Below are positions 33,140-42,852 of a stretch of DNA of 64,000 nucleotides, piece by piece; position 1 is the first letter of the stretch; every line of letters begins with the position of its first letter. Source of the stretch: Nocardioides sp. URHA0032 (GTDB taxonomy: Bacteria > Actinomycetota > Actinomycetes > Propionibacteriales > Nocardioidaceae); contig NZ_JIAV01000001.1 in NCBI RefSeq assembly GCF_000620645.1, positions 1-64,000 on the forward strand, read 5' to 3'. The notes under the pieces are model-generated. The model made no database searches. It was given only the letters and a program-made list of their open reading frames with translations, and was not told the origin of the DNA. The translations under genes and the position numbers were made by a program.

Positions 33140-33675
33140 GCGAGGACAACCGGGTCGCGAGTGCCGACGGCGAGCCGAGCAAGCACGGGCCGGCAGGCGC
33201 GCAGCGCTGGGCGGCGTACCTCGACTGGGTCCGGCAGGAGATCGCCGACGCCGTGCTCGGGCTGGACGAGCACGAGCGGCGCACGACCCGGCTGCCGTCG
33301 GGCTGGACGCCGATCGAGCTGCTCAGCCACGTGCTGCACATGGAGCAGCGATGGTTCGTGTGGGGGTTCCTGGGCGAGCACGTCGAGCAGCCGTGGGGCG
33401 ACTGGACCGTCGACGAGCCGTGGGACGCAGAGCTCGGCGGCCGTTGGGCGGTGCCGGACGACGTCAGCGTCGAGGACCTGGTCGCCGCCCTGTGGGCGGT
33501 CGGGGAGCGGACCCGGACAATCCTGCGGGACTTCCCACCGGACGCGACCGCGTCGCCGGGCGGCCGGTTCGCGGCGGACCCGCCGTCCCTGGAGTGGATC
33601 TGCTTCCACGTGCTGGCCGAGTACGCGCGGCACGCCGGCCACCTCGACATCGCTGTGGAGCTCGCCGGCGGCTGA
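33136..33675 (+). CDS. DinB/DUF664-like putative metalloprotein
   Basis: A 179-residue four-helix-bundle protein of the DinB superfamily. ELLSHVLHMEQRWFVWGFLG and FHVLAEYARHAGHLDI supply the conserved histidines that bind a metal ion in this fold. In Actinobacteria such proteins include mycothiol-dependent transferases, so a thiol transfer role is possible but not shown. Starts at GTG 33136 overlapping the regulator stop (GTGA), which suggests control together with the regulator. Confidence 0.8.
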   Translation: MSEDNRVASADGEPSKHGPAGAQRWAAYLDWVRQEIADAVLGLDEHERRTTRLPSGWTPIELLSHVLHMEQRWFVWGFLGEHVEQPWGDWTVDEPWDAELGGRWAVPDDVSVEDLVAALWAVGERTRTILRDFPPDATASPGGRFAADPPSLEWICFHVLAEYARHAGHLDIAVELAGG

Positions 33676-33954
33676 CGCCGGCCCGAATGGAGAAGGCCCG
33701 CTCCGCCTTCTCGGGAACCGAGCGCGCGGAGCGGACCTTCCGGAACCGACCGGTGGCGCTCCCCCCGGCGCGCCCGCGGATCCCCACGTCCCGCGACGGT
33801 CGTTCCGAACCATGTTGCCGAGAACCAGGTGTCTGGCTTCCCGTGCCGGTGTTCCCCCTGACCGACAGGAGGACAGTACGACGGGCACTTCCACATCCGA
33901 CCCACGGCACATCCACAGGACAGCCAGGATTCGGTGACGCGTTAGCCTCGGCGG
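33676..33954 (+). terminator. Intergenic stretch with terminator-like hairpin at 33690-33712
   Basis: GAGAAGGC (33690-33697) pairs perfectly with GCCTTCTC (33705-33712) across a 7-base loop, without a T-tract. It lies just after the DinB-like gene and may end that transcript. The rest of the 279-base gap shows no gene; short repeats of GGAACCGA occur at about 33714 and 33740. TAGCCT at 33943-33948 is the -10-like box of tsaB. Confidence 0.5.
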
Positions 33955-34590
33955 GTGCTGCTCGCCTTCGACACCGCCACCCCGCTGGTCACCGTCGCCC
34001 TGCACGACGGGGAGGACGTCGTCCTGGAGCTGACGGCGGAGCGGCCGATGAAGCACGCCGAGCAGCTCGCGCCGCTGATCGAGCGGGCACTCACCGAGGC
34101 CGGGCTGGTCCGCCAGGACCTGACCGCGATCGCCGTCGGCGTCGGGCCCGGCCCGTTCACCGGCCTGCGGGTCGGTCTGGTCACCGCACGCACGCTGGCG
34201 TTCGCGCTGGAGATCCCGGTGTACGGCGTCTGCTCGCTCGACGTGCTGGCCGTCGAGGCCGCCGCGGCCGGGATGCCCGGCGAGTTCGTGGTCGCCACCG
34301 ACGCGCGACGCAAGGAGGTCTACCTGGCGTCGTACGACGAGCAGGGCGCTCGCCTGGACGGACCGGTCGTCGGCAGGCCGGCCGACCTCGCGACCGACGC
34401 CCCGGTGGTGGGACCCGGGGGGGACCTGTACCCCGAGGCGTTCCCGCACCGGACCGGGCCCGCGGCGCCCAGCGCCGGCTGGCTGGCCCGCGCGGTGGCC
34501 GAGGAGCGCGCGGAGCTGCTCGACCCGGAGCCGCTCTACCTGAGACGCCCCGACGTGGAGACCCCGCACGCGCCGAAGCGCGTGTCGTGA
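33955..34590 (+). CDS. tsaB: tRNA t6A biosynthesis protein TsaB
   Basis: A 211-residue ASKHA-fold protein. MLLAFDTATPLVTVALHDG, then HAEQLAPLIERAL and VGPGPFTGLRVGLVTARTLA are hallmark TsaB segments. It forms the TsaB-TsaD complex that, with TsaE and TsaC, makes N6-threonylcarbamoyladenosine at position 37 of ANN-decoding tRNAs. GTG 33955 is six bases after TAGCCT. Its stop overlaps rimI (GTGA). tsaD follows 2.2 kb later after an antisense insertion. Confidence 0.95.
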   Translation: MLLAFDTATPLVTVALHDGEDVVLELTAERPMKHAEQLAPLIERALTEAGLVRQDLTAIAVGVGPGPFTGLRVGLVTARTLAFALEIPVYGVCSLDVLAVEAAAAGMPGEFVVATDARRKEVYLASYDEQGARLDGPVVGRPADLATDAPVVGPGGDLYPEAFPHRTGPAAPSAGWLARAVAEERAELLDPEPLYLRRPDVETPHAPKRVS

Positions 34591-35042
34591 CGGTCCGGCC
34601 GGCGCGCACCGACGACGTCGCCGCCATCGCGGCGCTCGAGCGCGACAGCCTCGGGGACGACGCCTGGTCGGAGGGGCTGGTCGCCGAAGGGGTCGCCGGC
34701 AACCTGCCGACGATCGGCTACCTGGTGGCGGACGTGGGCGGCGAGGTCGTCGGGCACGCCGTCGCCAGCGTCGTCGGCGACATCGCGGAGCTCCAGCGGA
34801 TCGCGGTCGACCCGGCGCACCGGCGTACCGGTCTGGCGACGCTGCTGCTGGACGCAGTGATCGGCGCCGCCCGGGAGGGCGACGCCGATCGGTTGCTGCT
34901 GGAGGTGCGGGAGGACAACGCCGGGGCGCTGGCCTTCTATGCGGCCCGTGGCTTCGCGGAGGTCGACCGGCGCCGCCGCTACTACCGCGACGGCGCCACC
35001 GCGATCGTCCTCCGCCTGGGCCTCGGCCCCACCTGCGGCTAG
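34587..35042 (+). CDS. rimI: Ribosomal protein S18-alanine N-acetyltransferase RimI-like
   Basis: A 151-residue GNAT acetyltransferase. ELQRIAVDPAHRRTGLATLL is the acetyl-CoA-binding motif and LLEVREDNAGALAFYAARGF the conserved C-terminal part of RimI. RimI acetylates the N-terminus of S18, but the tsa-linked actinobacterial protein may have broader targets. Position between tsaB and tsaD supports the assignment. Its stop codon shares CTAG (35039-35042) with the convergent acid phosphatase gene. Confidence 0.92.
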   Translation: MTVRPARTDDVAAIAALERDSLGDDAWSEGLVAEGVAGNLPTIGYLVADVGGEVVGHAVASVVGDIAELQRIAVDPAHRRTGLATLLLDAVIGAAREGDADRLLLEVREDNAGALAFYAARGFAEVDRRRRYYRDGATAIVLRLGLGPTCG

Positions 35043-36703
35043 GGCAGGTAGTACGTCGGGTTGGGCAGCTTGACGACCCGGTCGGACGAGCCGCCGATCA
35101 GGTCGCTGAACTGGTCACCGAAGTTGGCCACGATGTGCAGGCCGAGCTTGTCCTGCACGTACTTCCGGGTCGACGCCTTGTAGTCGATCGTCGAGCAGGA
35201 CGCGGTGTTGCCGTCCAGCCCGCAGTCGACGTACGCCGGCGGGGTGTCGGTGCTCGTCCACTTCGTGAAGTAGAACGCCGACTTGAACAGCGGGTTGCCG
35301 TCGCTGTCGTGGTAGTACCGCGCCAGGTTGTCGAGGGTCGCGATCCGCTGGGCGTTGTTGCGACCGGTCAGGCCCACGATCTTGCAGCCCGCCTTGGCGG
35401 CCGCCCGCACGACGCCGGGCATCCGCGGGGTCGCCGGGAAGCGACCCTCCTGCACCCACGTGTTCTGGAGGGTCGGGTCGAAGTTGAAGTGCATCGCCCC
35501 GTCCTCCATGTCGTAGGTCATCAGCGTGGTGTCGTCCGCGTCGAAGACCACGGCGGGGTGCTGCTTCTTCTTCACGCCTCGGTTGCAGGCGTTCGTGAGC
35601 TTCTGCTTCCAGCGCTTGGCGATGTTGGTCATCTGGGTGATGTACGGCGAGGTGTCCTTGTTCGCGATCCCGTTGGTCGCCGCGTAGTACGCCCGGATCT
35701 CGGCCTTGACGTTGTCGATGTTCGGGATCTGGTCACCCGGCGTCGTCAGGCCGCTGGACCCGTCGGCCGCCATGTCGAACTCGGTCGGCAGCGCGAGGCT
35801 CGCGTCGGAGGCCGGAGCGCCCTGGACGTCCGGGCTCGGCAGGTAGTACGTCGGGTTCGGGAGCTTCACGTTCTTCAGCGCGTGCCCGCCCTGCAGGTCG
35901 GAGTACTGGTCGCCGATGTTGAGCACGATCGTCTCGCCGGTCGACTCGATGTACTTCCGGGTCCCGGACTTGTACTCGACCGTGGTGCACTTGGCCGGGT
36001 CGTCGTTGGGGTCGACGCTGGTGTGGCAGTCGAGGTAGTCCGGCTTCGGGGACGTGGAGTCGAACTTCGTGAAGAAGTTGTCCGCGTCGAACGCGTCGTA
36101 GCCGACCTTCGTGAGGTTGTCGAGGGTGGCCTGCTCCTGGCTCGCGCCGCGGCCGGTGATCCCGTAGACGTCGTACCCGCGGTCCTGGACCTCCTGGACG
36201 AAGTCGACCATGCCCGGGGTGGCCGGGAACTTGCCCGGGACCACCCAGTCGTCGTTCTGGATCTTGGGGTCGAAGTTGAAGTGCATCGCCCCGTCCTCCA
36301 TGTCGTAGGTCCAGAGCGTCGTGTCGTCGGCGTCGAAGACGACGGCGAGGTGCTGCCCGGGGGCGGCGTCCGGCAGGTGGGCCAGCACGTCCTGCTCGAT
36401 GCCCTCCATCTCGGTGATGTAGGGCGAGGAGGTCTTGTCCGCGATGCCGGCGCTGCTGGCGTTGTAGTACTTCCGGATCGTCGACTTCACCGAGTCGATG
36501 TTCGGGATCTTCTCACCGTTGGCCGGCGGGGCAGGGGTGCTGCCGTCCGGGTTGAGCGGCTGCACGACGAAGTGGGTGTGCGGCGTGAGCGTGGAGTCGT
36601 CGACGGTGCGGGCGGTGGCCAGCCCCGGCGACGAGATCACGAGCGCGGCGGCCGCCGTGGCGGCCAGGGCGACGCCCGTCCGAGATGTTCCCGGGATGTG
36701 CAT
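35039..36703 (-). CDS. Exported HAD-family acid phosphatase with two tandem catalytic domains
   Basis: A 554-residue secreted protein. MHIPGTSRTGVALAATAAAA continues into a signal peptide cut near residue 31. Two copies of a class B-type HAD acid phosphatase domain follow, each with VVFDADDTTL (Asp124 and about Asp388), TGR, GDQ(Y/F)SDL and the ending KLPNPTYYLP. Both catalytic sets look intact. A 45-base stretch is identical between the copies (35475-35519 and 36267-36311), pointing to recent duplication or gene conversion. It lies antisense between rimI and tsaD, breaking a usually compact cluster. Likely role: phosphate scavenging outside the cell. Confidence 0.9.
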   Translation of the reverse strand: MHIPGTSRTGVALAATAAAALVISSPGLATARTVDDSTLTPHTHFVVQPLNPDGSTPAPPANGEKIPNIDSVKSTIRKYYNASSAGIADKTSSPYITEMEGIEQDVLAHLPDAAPGQHLAVVFDADDTTLWTYDMEDGAMHFNFDPKIQNDDWVVPGKFPATPGMVDFVQEVQDRGYDVYGITGRGASQEQATLDNLTKVGYDAFDADNFFTKFDSTSPKPDYLDCHTSVDPNDDPAKCTTVEYKSGTRKYIESTGETIVLNIGDQYSDLQGGHALKNVKLPNPTYYLPSPDVQGAPASDASLALPTEFDMAADGSSGLTTPGDQIPNIDNVKAEIRAYYAATNGIANKDTSPYITQMTNIAKRWKQKLTNACNRGVKKKQHPAVVFDADDTTLMTYDMEDGAMHFNFDPTLQNTWVQEGRFPATPRMPGVVRAAAKAGCKIVGLTGRNNAQRIATLDNLARYYHDSDGNPLFKSAFYFTKWTSTDTPPAYVDCGLDGNTASCSTIDYKASTRKYVQDKLGLHIVANFGDQFSDLIGGSSDRVVKLPNPTYYLP

Positions 36704-36812
36704 GTGGTGGCTCCGAATCTTTCCGAGTGGCTGAAGCCCGGACAACGTACGTCCGGACGCGGCTCTTGGGTAGGGGGCGCACCGGGACCCAGCACCGGGA
36801 CACAATGGTGCG

Positions 36813-37865
36813 GTGACGGAACCCCTGGTGCTGGGCATCGAGACCTCCTGCGACGAGACCGGAGTCGGGATCGTGCGCGGCCACACCCTGCTCGCGGACG
36901 CGGTGGCGAGCAGCGTCGACGAGCACGCGCGCTTCGGCGGCGTCGTGCCCGAGGTCGCCAGCCGGGCGCACCTCGAGGCGATGGTGCCGACCATCGAGCG
37001 GGCGTGCGACACCGCCGGGATCCGGCTCTCGGACGTGGACGCCATCGCGGTGACCAGCGGCCCGGGCCTGGCCGGCGCGCTGATGGTCGGGGTGGCGGCG
37101 GCCAAGGCGCTGGCCATCGGCGTGGGCAAGCCGATCTACGGAGTGAACCACCTCGCCGCGCACGTCGCGGTCGACCAGCTCGAGCACGGCCCGCTGCCGG
37201 AACCGTGCCTCGCGATGCTGGTCTCGGGCGGTCACTCCTCGCTGCTCCGCGTCACCGACGTGACCGGGCAGGACGGCGGCGTGGACCCGCTCGGCGCGAC
37301 CATCGACGACGCGGCGGGTGAGGCCTTCGACAAGGTCGCCCGGCTGCTCGGGCTGCCGTTCCCGGGCGGACCCCACATCGACCGCGCCGCCCGCGAGGGC
37401 GACAGGGTGTACGTCGACTTCCCGCGCGGGCTCACCTCCCGGCGTGACCTCGAGAGGCACCGCTTCGACTTCTCGTTCTCCGGGCTCAAGACCGCGGTCG
37501 CGCGCTGGGTCGAGGCGCGGGAGCGGTCGGGTGAGCCGGTGCCGGTGAACGACGTCGCCGCGTCGTTCCAGGAGGCGGTCTGCGACGTGCTCACGCGCAA
37601 GGCCGTCGACGCGGCCGTGTCCGAGGGGATCGAGGACATCCTGATCGGCGGCGGGGTCGCCGCGAACTCCCGGCTGCGCGCGATGGCCGAGGAGCGGGCG
37701 GCCGCGAAGGGCATCCGCGTCCGGATCCCGCGCCCCGGCCTCTGCACGGACAACGGTGCGATGGTCGCTGCGCTGGGGGCGGAGATGGTCAGCCGCGGAC
37801 GGACCCCGTCCGCGCTCGACCTGCCCGCCGACTCGTCGCTACCGGTGACTGAGGTGCTCGTCTGA
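36813..37865 (+). CDS. tsaD: tRNA N6-adenosine threonylcarbamoyltransferase TsaD
   Basis: A 350-residue enzyme transferring the threonylcarbamoyl group to tRNA A37. Visible: [32 protein letters not shown], the metal-binding [15 protein letters not shown] (HxxxH), [11 protein letters not shown], and [11 protein letters not shown] near the C-terminus. GTG 36813 is six bases after CACAAT. The last 27 bases overlap the end of the convergent MMPL gene. Confidence 0.97.
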   Translation: MTEPLVLGIETSCDETGVGIVRGHTLLADAVASSVDEHARFGGVVPEVASRAHLEAMVPTIERACDTAGIRLSDVDAIAVTSGPGLAGALMVGVAAAKALAIGVGKPIYGVNHLAAHVAVDQLEHGPLPEPCLAMLVSGGHSSLLRVTDVTGQDGGVDPLGATIDDAAGEAFDKVARLLGLPFPGGPHIDRAAREGDRVYVDFPRGLTSRRDLERHRFDFSFSGLKTAVARWVEARERSGEPVPVNDVAASFQEAVCDVLTRKAVDAAVSEGIEDILIGGGVAANSRLRAMAEERAAAKGIRVRIPRPGLCTDNGAMVAALGAEMVSRGRTPSALDLPADSSLPVTEVLV

Positions 37866-39983
37866 CGGCTGCTCCGAGAGCTCCTTCGGAGCCTTCTCGT
37901 CCTCGTGGCCGGGCCACCAGGCGGCGTGCCCGAGCAGCGCCGTGATCGAGGGGGTGAAGAACATCGCCATCACGAACGCCGCGATGAAGATGCCGAAGCT
38001 GATCGCGAAGCCCATCTGGGTCAGCAGCGAGTTGCCGGCGAGCATGAGCGATGCGAACGTGCCGGCGAGGATCAGGCCGGCGGCCGCCACCGTCGGCCCG
38101 GCGTGCCGCACGGCCTGCGCCGCTGCCTCGCGTGGGGACTTGCCCTCGCGCGCCTCCTCGCGCAGCCGCGCGATCATCAAGATGTTGTAGTCGGTGCCGA
38201 GGGCGACGACGAACAGGTAGATGTAGATCGGCAGCAGGAACACCATGCCCTCGTGGCCGGCGATGTGCTGGAAGACGATCACCGAGGCGCCGAGCGTCGC
38301 ACCGAAGCCGAGGCCCACGGAGAGCATGAGGTACCACGGCGCGACGAGCGAGCGCAGCAGCAGCGCCAGGATCAGCATGATGATGAGCGCGGCGACCGGG
38401 AAGACGACCGAGTAGTCACGATTCATCGCCGACTGGAAGTCGACGAAGACCGACGTGATGCCGCCGACGTACGCCGTCGTGCCGTCGGGGGCGAGGTCAT
38501 GGACAGCGGGCCGGACCGTGTCCCGGACGGCGACCAGCGCTGTGTCGGACGTCGGGTCGTCGTCGAGGACGGTCATCACGATCGCCGTCGAGGAGTCACT
38601 GGGGGACACCTGGGCGCCGATCACCTGGGCGATCCCGTCGACCCCCTTCAGATCGGCAGCGAACTGGTCGACCTGCTCCTGGGTGAGGTCGCCGGAGGAG
38701 TGCAGCACGACCGGCGTCGGCTGGGTGGCGCCGGCCGAGAAGCCGCCGTCCTCCAGCGTCCTGGTGGCCTTCGCGGACTCGACGGTGCTGGACGAGGACG
38801 ACGAGCCGAGGTCGAAGGTGGGGTTGAAGCCGAGCGCGAAGACGGTGAGCACGGTCAGCGCACCACCGGCCGCCACGGCGTACCGGACCGGGTGCCGGCC
38901 GAGCGAGCCGCCGATCCGCGCGAAGCGGTCGCCGGTCGGGGCCTGCTTCCACTTCTTGGACGGCCAGAACAGGGCGCGGCCGAGCACGGACACCAGCGCC
39001 GGGAACAGCGTCAGCGCGGCGACCAGCGTGACCGCCACGGCGATGGCCAGCGACGGGCCGATCGAGCGGAAGATGCCCAGCGAGGACAGCACGAGGGTCA
39101 TGAACGCGACGAAGACCGCGGCGCCCGCGGAGGCGATCGCCTCGCCCGCGCGCTCCAGCGCGTGGGCGACCGCGGCCCGGTGCTCCTCGCCCTCCCGCAT
39201 CCGCTCCCGGTAGCGGAACAGGAAGAACAGGATGTAGTCGGTGCCGATGCCGAAGAGGACGACGATGAGGATGACCGTCGTCGAGTCGTCCTTCTGGAGG
39301 TCGAAGAGCTTCGCTGCGATGTTGATCAGCGCCGACGAGACCGGCGACAGGATGAACCCGACCGCGAGGATCGGCATCAGTGCGATCAGCACACTGCGGA
39401 AGATCACGCCGAGCAGCACGAGGATCAGGACGACGGTCGCGATCGCGACGATCGCCTCGGCGCTGCTGCCCGACTGGGCCTGGTCGTAGGTCTGCGGCAG
39501 GTTGCCGGTGGTCTGGGCGCGCAGGTCGGTGCCCTTCGTCGCGGCGGCGAGACCGTCGCGGAGGTCCTCGACCTGGTTGTACTCGTCGGGGTCCTGGCCG
39601 GTCGCGTCCGGGTCGAGCGTCAGGTTGACGATCGCGACCTGCTCGGTAGGGGATACCTGGATGTCCTCGGCTCCCGTGAAGACCGGCGGCAGGTCCAGGT
39701 CGTCGACGACCTTCTGGGCGGCGGCGACGTCGTCGTCGCCGAGCGGCTCGCCGTCTGTGCGCTCGAAGACGATCGTCGCGCCCGCGTCCTGCTGCTGCGG
39801 GAACGCGTCGGTCACGAGGTTCGTGGCCTTGATCGACTCGTACTTGTCGGGCAGGAAATCCGCCTGGTCGGTCGTCGAGTCGACCTTCGGGGCGAACATC
39901 ACGAGGAGGATCGTGACGACGACCCAGGTGGCGATGATCCACCACGGACGACGGGCAGCGAGGCGACCAAGAGCGGCGAACAC
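37839..39983 (-). CDS. MMPL/RND-type membrane transporter
   Basis: A 714-residue transporter with 12 predicted membrane helices in two six-helix halves. Each half has the conserved GTDY motif ([20 protein letters not shown] and [20 protein letters not shown]). The large extracytoplasmic loops after helices 1 and 7 match the MmpL/YdfJ layout. It may export lipids or drugs. I prefer GTG 39983 over TTG 39992 because the TTG overlaps the -10-like TAGGGT (plus strand 39992-39997), which would sit eight bases before the GTG. It overlaps tsaD by 27 bases at the 3' end. Confidence 0.9.
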   Translation of the reverse strand: MFAALGRLAARRPWWIIATWVVVTILLVMFAPKVDSTTDQADFLPDKYESIKATNLVTDAFPQQQDAGATIVFERTDGEPLGDDDVAAAQKVVDDLDLPPVFTGAEDIQVSPTEQVAIVNLTLDPDATGQDPDEYNQVEDLRDGLAAATKGTDLRAQTTGNLPQTYDQAQSGSSAEAIVAIATVVLILVLLGVIFRSVLIALMPILAVGFILSPVSSALINIAAKLFDLQKDDSTTVILIVVLFGIGTDYILFFLFRYRERMREGEEHRAAVAHALERAGEAIASAGAAVFVAFMTLVLSSLGIFRSIGPSLAIAVAVTLVAALTLFPALVSVLGRALFWPSKKWKQAPTGDRFARIGGSLGRHPVRYAVAAGGALTVLTVFALGFNPTFDLGSSSSSSTVESAKATRTLEDGGFSAGATQPTPVVLHSSGDLTQEQVDQFAADLKGVDGIAQVIGAQVSPSDSSTAIVMTVLDDDPTSDTALVAVRDTVRPAVHDLAPDGTTAYVGGITSVFVDFQSAMNRDYSVVFPVAALIIMLILALLLRSLVAPWYLMLSVGLGFGATLGASVIVFQHIAGHEGMVFLLPIYIYLFVVALGTDYNILMIARLREEAREGKSPREAAAQAVRHAGPTVAAAGLILAGTFASLMLAGNSLLTQMGFAISFGIFIAAFVMAMFFTPSITALLGHAAWWPGHEDEKAPKELSEQPSDEHLSHR

Positions 39984-40032
39984 GTTGAGCAACCCTAGCG
40001 ACGGCGGGTGTCCGGAGTCCCCCGACTTTCGG

Positions 40033-41160
40033 CTACTCCGAAAGGATGTACTCCGCGACCCGCTCGGGGTTGCTCCCGGTCGCGGGGCCCTCGAGGACGT
40101 CGGGATCGGCGCCGTCCAGCCCGACGCGCTCGAGCGTCCAGGTGCTGCTCTGCCAGTCCGTCACGCTCGCGAGCACGTGATCGGCGTCCGCCCACGCCAC
40201 GCGGCTGACAGCGCTGGTGCGGCCGGCGGGCTCGACGGTGGCGACCGGTCGCAGGTCGAGGTCGAGGACCTTCACGCCGCCCACCATGTTGTTCTCGTAG
40301 TACCCGCTCACCAGGTGCTGGCCGTCCGGAGCGAACGCCAGCGTGTAGGCCGAGCAGCTCTGCGCGGTGATCTCGCGGGTCTCGGGGTCGTAGAGCCCGG
40401 CGCAGCCGCCGTCCTCGTGGGCCGCGTCCGGGAGGAACGACACCGCCCAGAGCGTGCCGACCGGGCTGACGTCGAGCACCCGGAACTTGTCGTGACCCGC
40501 GAGATCCGTGGCGCCGGCCGGGGTCAGCTCGCCGCTCGTGGTCGTGCCGTCACCGACCAGGAGGTGCTCCGCATCGAGCACGGCGTCGATGGTGCCGTAG
40601 GCCTCGCCGGGCATCGGGATCCCGGGAAGGACGGCCGGGTCCGCCACCCCGGTCGACAGCACCCGGACCGTGTGGTCCGGGTCGACCCACGCCACCGCGT
40701 CGTCGCGGGCGCTCATCGTGATCGCGTTGGACGCGACGGGGAACTCCTGCTGGAGCGTGCCGTCGGGCTGGTAGACCCGCACGACGTACGGCTTCTGCAT
40801 CGCCACCACGATCCGGCCGTCGGTGAGCACGCCGAGCTGGGCGACGTGGGCGTTGTCGACCGGCAGGTCGACGGTGGTCCCGTCGGGCATCTCGACCTTC
40901 CGGTCGTGCAGGACTGCCGTGTGGCCCGGGACCGGGGGCGCCGGCTCCGGCGCCCGGGAGTCCTTGCCGTGGCCGCCGGTCAGCACGGACGGCACGATCA
41001 CCACGAGGGCCACCGCGGCTGCGACCGTGCCGGCGACCGCCGCCCGGCGGCGGCGCTGGATCGAGCGGGCCCGGCCGCGCACGTCCTGGAAGGAGAGCGG
41101 CGCCGCGTGCACGTCGTCCGCCCGGCGAGCGAGCTCGCGCTCGAACGTCTCCTGGCTCAT
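40033..41160 (-). CDS. Single-pass membrane protein with beta-propeller-like ectodomain, partner of the sigma factor
   Basis: A 375-residue protein. The cytoplasmic N-terminus (MSQETFERELARRADDVHAA, about 40 residues) is followed by a basic RRRR stretch and one membrane helix (AAVAGTVAAAVALVVIVPSV). The C-terminal part has repeated short strands with aspartates (e.g. VLDVSPVGTLWAVSF, YTLAFAPDGQHLVSG) as in WD40-like propellers. Its ATG overlaps the sigma factor stop (ATGA), the usual position of an anti-sigma or accessory factor. No zinc-binding anti-sigma motif is seen, so anti-sigma action is only inferred. Confidence 0.8.
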   Translation of the reverse strand: MSQETFERELARRADDVHAAPLSFQDVRGRARSIQRRRRAAVAGTVAAAVALVVIVPSVLTGGHGKDSRAPEPAPPVPGHTAVLHDRKVEMPDGTTVDLPVDNAHVAQLGVLTDGRIVVAMQKPYVVRVYQPDGTLQQEFPVASNAITMSARDDAVAWVDPDHTVRVLSTGVADPAVLPGIPMPGEAYGTIDAVLDAEHLLVGDGTTTSGELTPAGATDLAGHDKFRVLDVSPVGTLWAVSFLPDAAHEDGGCAGLYDPETREITAQSCSAYTLAFAPDGQHLVSGYYENNMVGGVKVLDLDLRPVATVEPAGRTSAVSRVAWADADHVLASVTDWQSSTWTLERVGLDGADPDVLEGPATGSNPERVAEYILSE

Positions 41161-41678
41161 CGTGCCTCCTCCCCGATCCGCTCCCGCAACGTGGCGAGCG
41201 CCCGGCTCGTCTGGGACTTCACGGTCCCGACCGAGATGTCGAGTGCCTCGGCGGTCTCCGCCTCGGACAGCTGTTCGTAGTACCGCAGCACGACCACGGC
41301 GCGCGCCCGGCGCGGCAGGGTCTGGACGACCGCCCACACCGCGGCGCCGGTGCCCTCGTCGTACTGGTCGTGGAAGGGCGTGGCCTCCGGAACCGTGTCG
41401 GTCGTCAGCTCCCGGCGGCGCCATGCGCGCCGCCAGAGCGAGTTGTTCTCGTTGACCATGATCCGCCGGACGTAGGCGTCGACGGCGCCGCGGTCACGCA
41501 CCTTGTCCCACGCCAGGTACAGCTTCGCCAGCGAGATCTGCAGCAGGTCCTCGGCCTGGTGCTGGTCGCCGGTGAGCAGGTACGCCGTGCGCAGCAGCCT
41601 CGCCTGGCGTGCCTCGAGGTACGCCGTGAAGTCGGTGTCCCGATCCACCGCAGTCGCTCCCGTCCGTTCCGTCAACAC
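41157..41678 (-). CDS. SigE-family ECF-type RNA polymerase sigma factor
   Basis: A 173-residue sigma factor. Region 2: LLRTAYLLTGDQHQAEDLLQ, then SLAKLYLAWDKV. Region 4: LRYYEQLSEAETAEALDISV, then GTVKSQTSRALATLRERI. Both match the actinobacterial 'SigE family' (ECF41-like small sigma factors without regulatory tail). I use GTG 41678, eight bases after the -10 element of an ECF-type promoter; a longer form from 41744 would translate through that promoter. The promoter match suggests autoregulation. Downstream is the membrane partner. Confidence 0.88.
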   Translation of the reverse strand: MLTERTGATAVDRDTDFTAYLEARQARLLRTAYLLTGDQHQAEDLLQISLAKLYLAWDKVRDRGAVDAYVRRIMVNENNSLWRRAWRRRELTTDTVPEATPFHDQYDEGTGAAVWAVVQTLPRRARAVVVLRYYEQLSEAETAEALDISVGTVKSQTSRALATLRERIGEEAR

Positions 41679-41686
41679 ACCACCCT

Positions 41687-41712
41687 GACGCGATCGCCCG
41701 CGGGATGGTTGC
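41687..41712 (-). promoter_or_regulatory. ECF-type promoter of the SigE-family gene
   Basis: On the minus strand GCAACC (41712-41707) and CGTC (41690-41687) are separated by 16 bases. This fits the -35 AAC and -10 CGTC pattern of ECF sigma promoters. The -10 is eight bases from GTG 41678, allowing a leaderless autoregulated message. The divergent mscR gene starts at 41743, so both promoters share this gap. Confidence 0.6.
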
Positions 41713-41742
41713 AATTCTCGCGCGATCCGCTTGGCTTGGCGC

Positions 41743-42852
41743 ATGCATCAGGTGAAGGGCGTCGTCGCCCGTGGCAAGGGACAGCCGGTCGAGCTGACGA
41801 TGATCAACGTGCCGGACCCGGGTCCGGGTGAGGCGCTGGTGAAGGTGCAGGCGTGCGGGGTGTGCCACACCGACCTGCACTACCGGGAGGGCGGCATCAA
41901 CGACGACTTCCCGTTCCTCTTGGGCCACGAGGCCGCGGGCGTGGTCGAGGCGGTCGGCCCGGATGTCACCACGGTGGCGCCGGGTGACTTCGTGGTCCTG
42001 AACTGGCGCGCGGTGTGCGGTGACTGCCGGGCCTGCAACCGCGGCGAGCCGTGGTACTGCTTCAACACCCACAACGCGACCCAGAAGATGACGCTGGCGG
42101 AGGGTCCGGATGCGGGCACCCAGCTGTCCCCGGCGCTCGGGATCGGTGCGTTCGCCGAGAAGACCCTGGTCGCTGCGGGCCAGTGCACCAAGGTCGACCC
42201 GTCCGCGCGACCGGCAGCCGTCGGTCTGCTCGGGTGCGGCGTGATGGCGGGCATCGGCGCGGCGATCAACACCGGCGCGGTCACCCGCGGGAAGTCGGTC
42301 GCGGTCATCGGCTGCGGTGGGGTCGGCGTCGCAGCGATCGCGGGCTCTGCGCTGGCCGGCGCCAGCCCGATCATCGCGGTCGACGTCGACGCCGGGAAGC
42401 TCGAGGCCGCGAAGCGGATGGGCGCGACCGACACGATCGACTCCTCGAAGACCGACCCCGTCGCGGCGATCCAGGAGCTCACCGGCGGCAACGGCGCGGA
42501 CGTCGTGATCGAGGCGGTCGGCCGGCCCGAGACCTGGCAGCAGGCGTTCTACGCCCGGGACCTCGCCGGCACCGTGGTGCTGGTCGGCGTACCGACCCCG
42601 GACATGAAGGTGCCCGACCTCCCGCTGATCGACGTGTTCGGCCGCGGTGGGTCGCTGAAGTCCAGCTGGTACGGCGACTGCCTGCCCAGCCGGGACTTCC
42701 CGATGCTGGTGGACCTCTACCTGCAGGGCCGGCTCGACCTGGACGCGTTCGTGTCCGAGGAGATCGGGATCGGTGACGTCGAGGCGGCGTTCGAGAAGAT
42801 GCACCACGCCCCTGAGGGGCAGAGCGTCCTGCGGTCCGTGGTGATCCTGTGA
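41743..42852 (+). CDS. mscR: S-(hydroxymethyl)mycothiol dehydrogenase
   Basis: A 369-residue zinc alcohol dehydrogenase. [15 protein letters not shown] and GHEAAG hold the catalytic zinc ligands, [16 protein letters not shown] the structural zinc cysteines, and [12 protein letters not shown] the NAD loop. The N-terminal half closely follows mycobacterial MscR, which oxidises the formaldehyde-mycothiol adduct and also reduces S-nitrosomycothiol. ATG 41743 is assumed. The GTGA-overlapping metallo-hydrolase gene downstream occurs in the same place beside mscR in mycobacteria (Rv2259-Rv2260, from memory). Confidence 0.95.
   Translation: MHQVKGVVARGKGQPVELTMINVPDPGPGEALVKVQACGVCHTDLHYREGGINDDFPFLLGHEAAGVVEAVGPDVTTVAPGDFVVLNWRAVCGDCRACNRGEPWYCFNTHNATQKMTLAEGPDAGTQLSPALGIGAFAEKTLVAAGQCTKVDPSARPAAVGLLGCGVMAGIGAAINTGAVTRGKSVAVIGCGGVGVAAIAGSALAGASPIIAVDVDAGKLEAAKRMGATDTIDSSKTDPVAAIQELTGGNGADVVIEAVGRPETWQQAFYARDLAGTVVLVGVPTPDMKVPDLPLIDVFGRGGSLKSSWYGDCLPSRDFPMLVDLYLQGRLDLDAFVSEEIGIGDVEAAFEKMHHAPEGQSVLRSVVIL

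Noticed and set aside
33036..34569. Two long minus-strand frames over the DinB-like and tsaB genes
   Set aside because: Both are antisense shadows; tsaB and the DinB-like gene are clear on the plus strand.
41679..41744. Longer sigma factor starting at ATG 41744
   Set aside because: The added residues translate the ECF-type promoter of the gene and do not resemble sigma factor N-termini.
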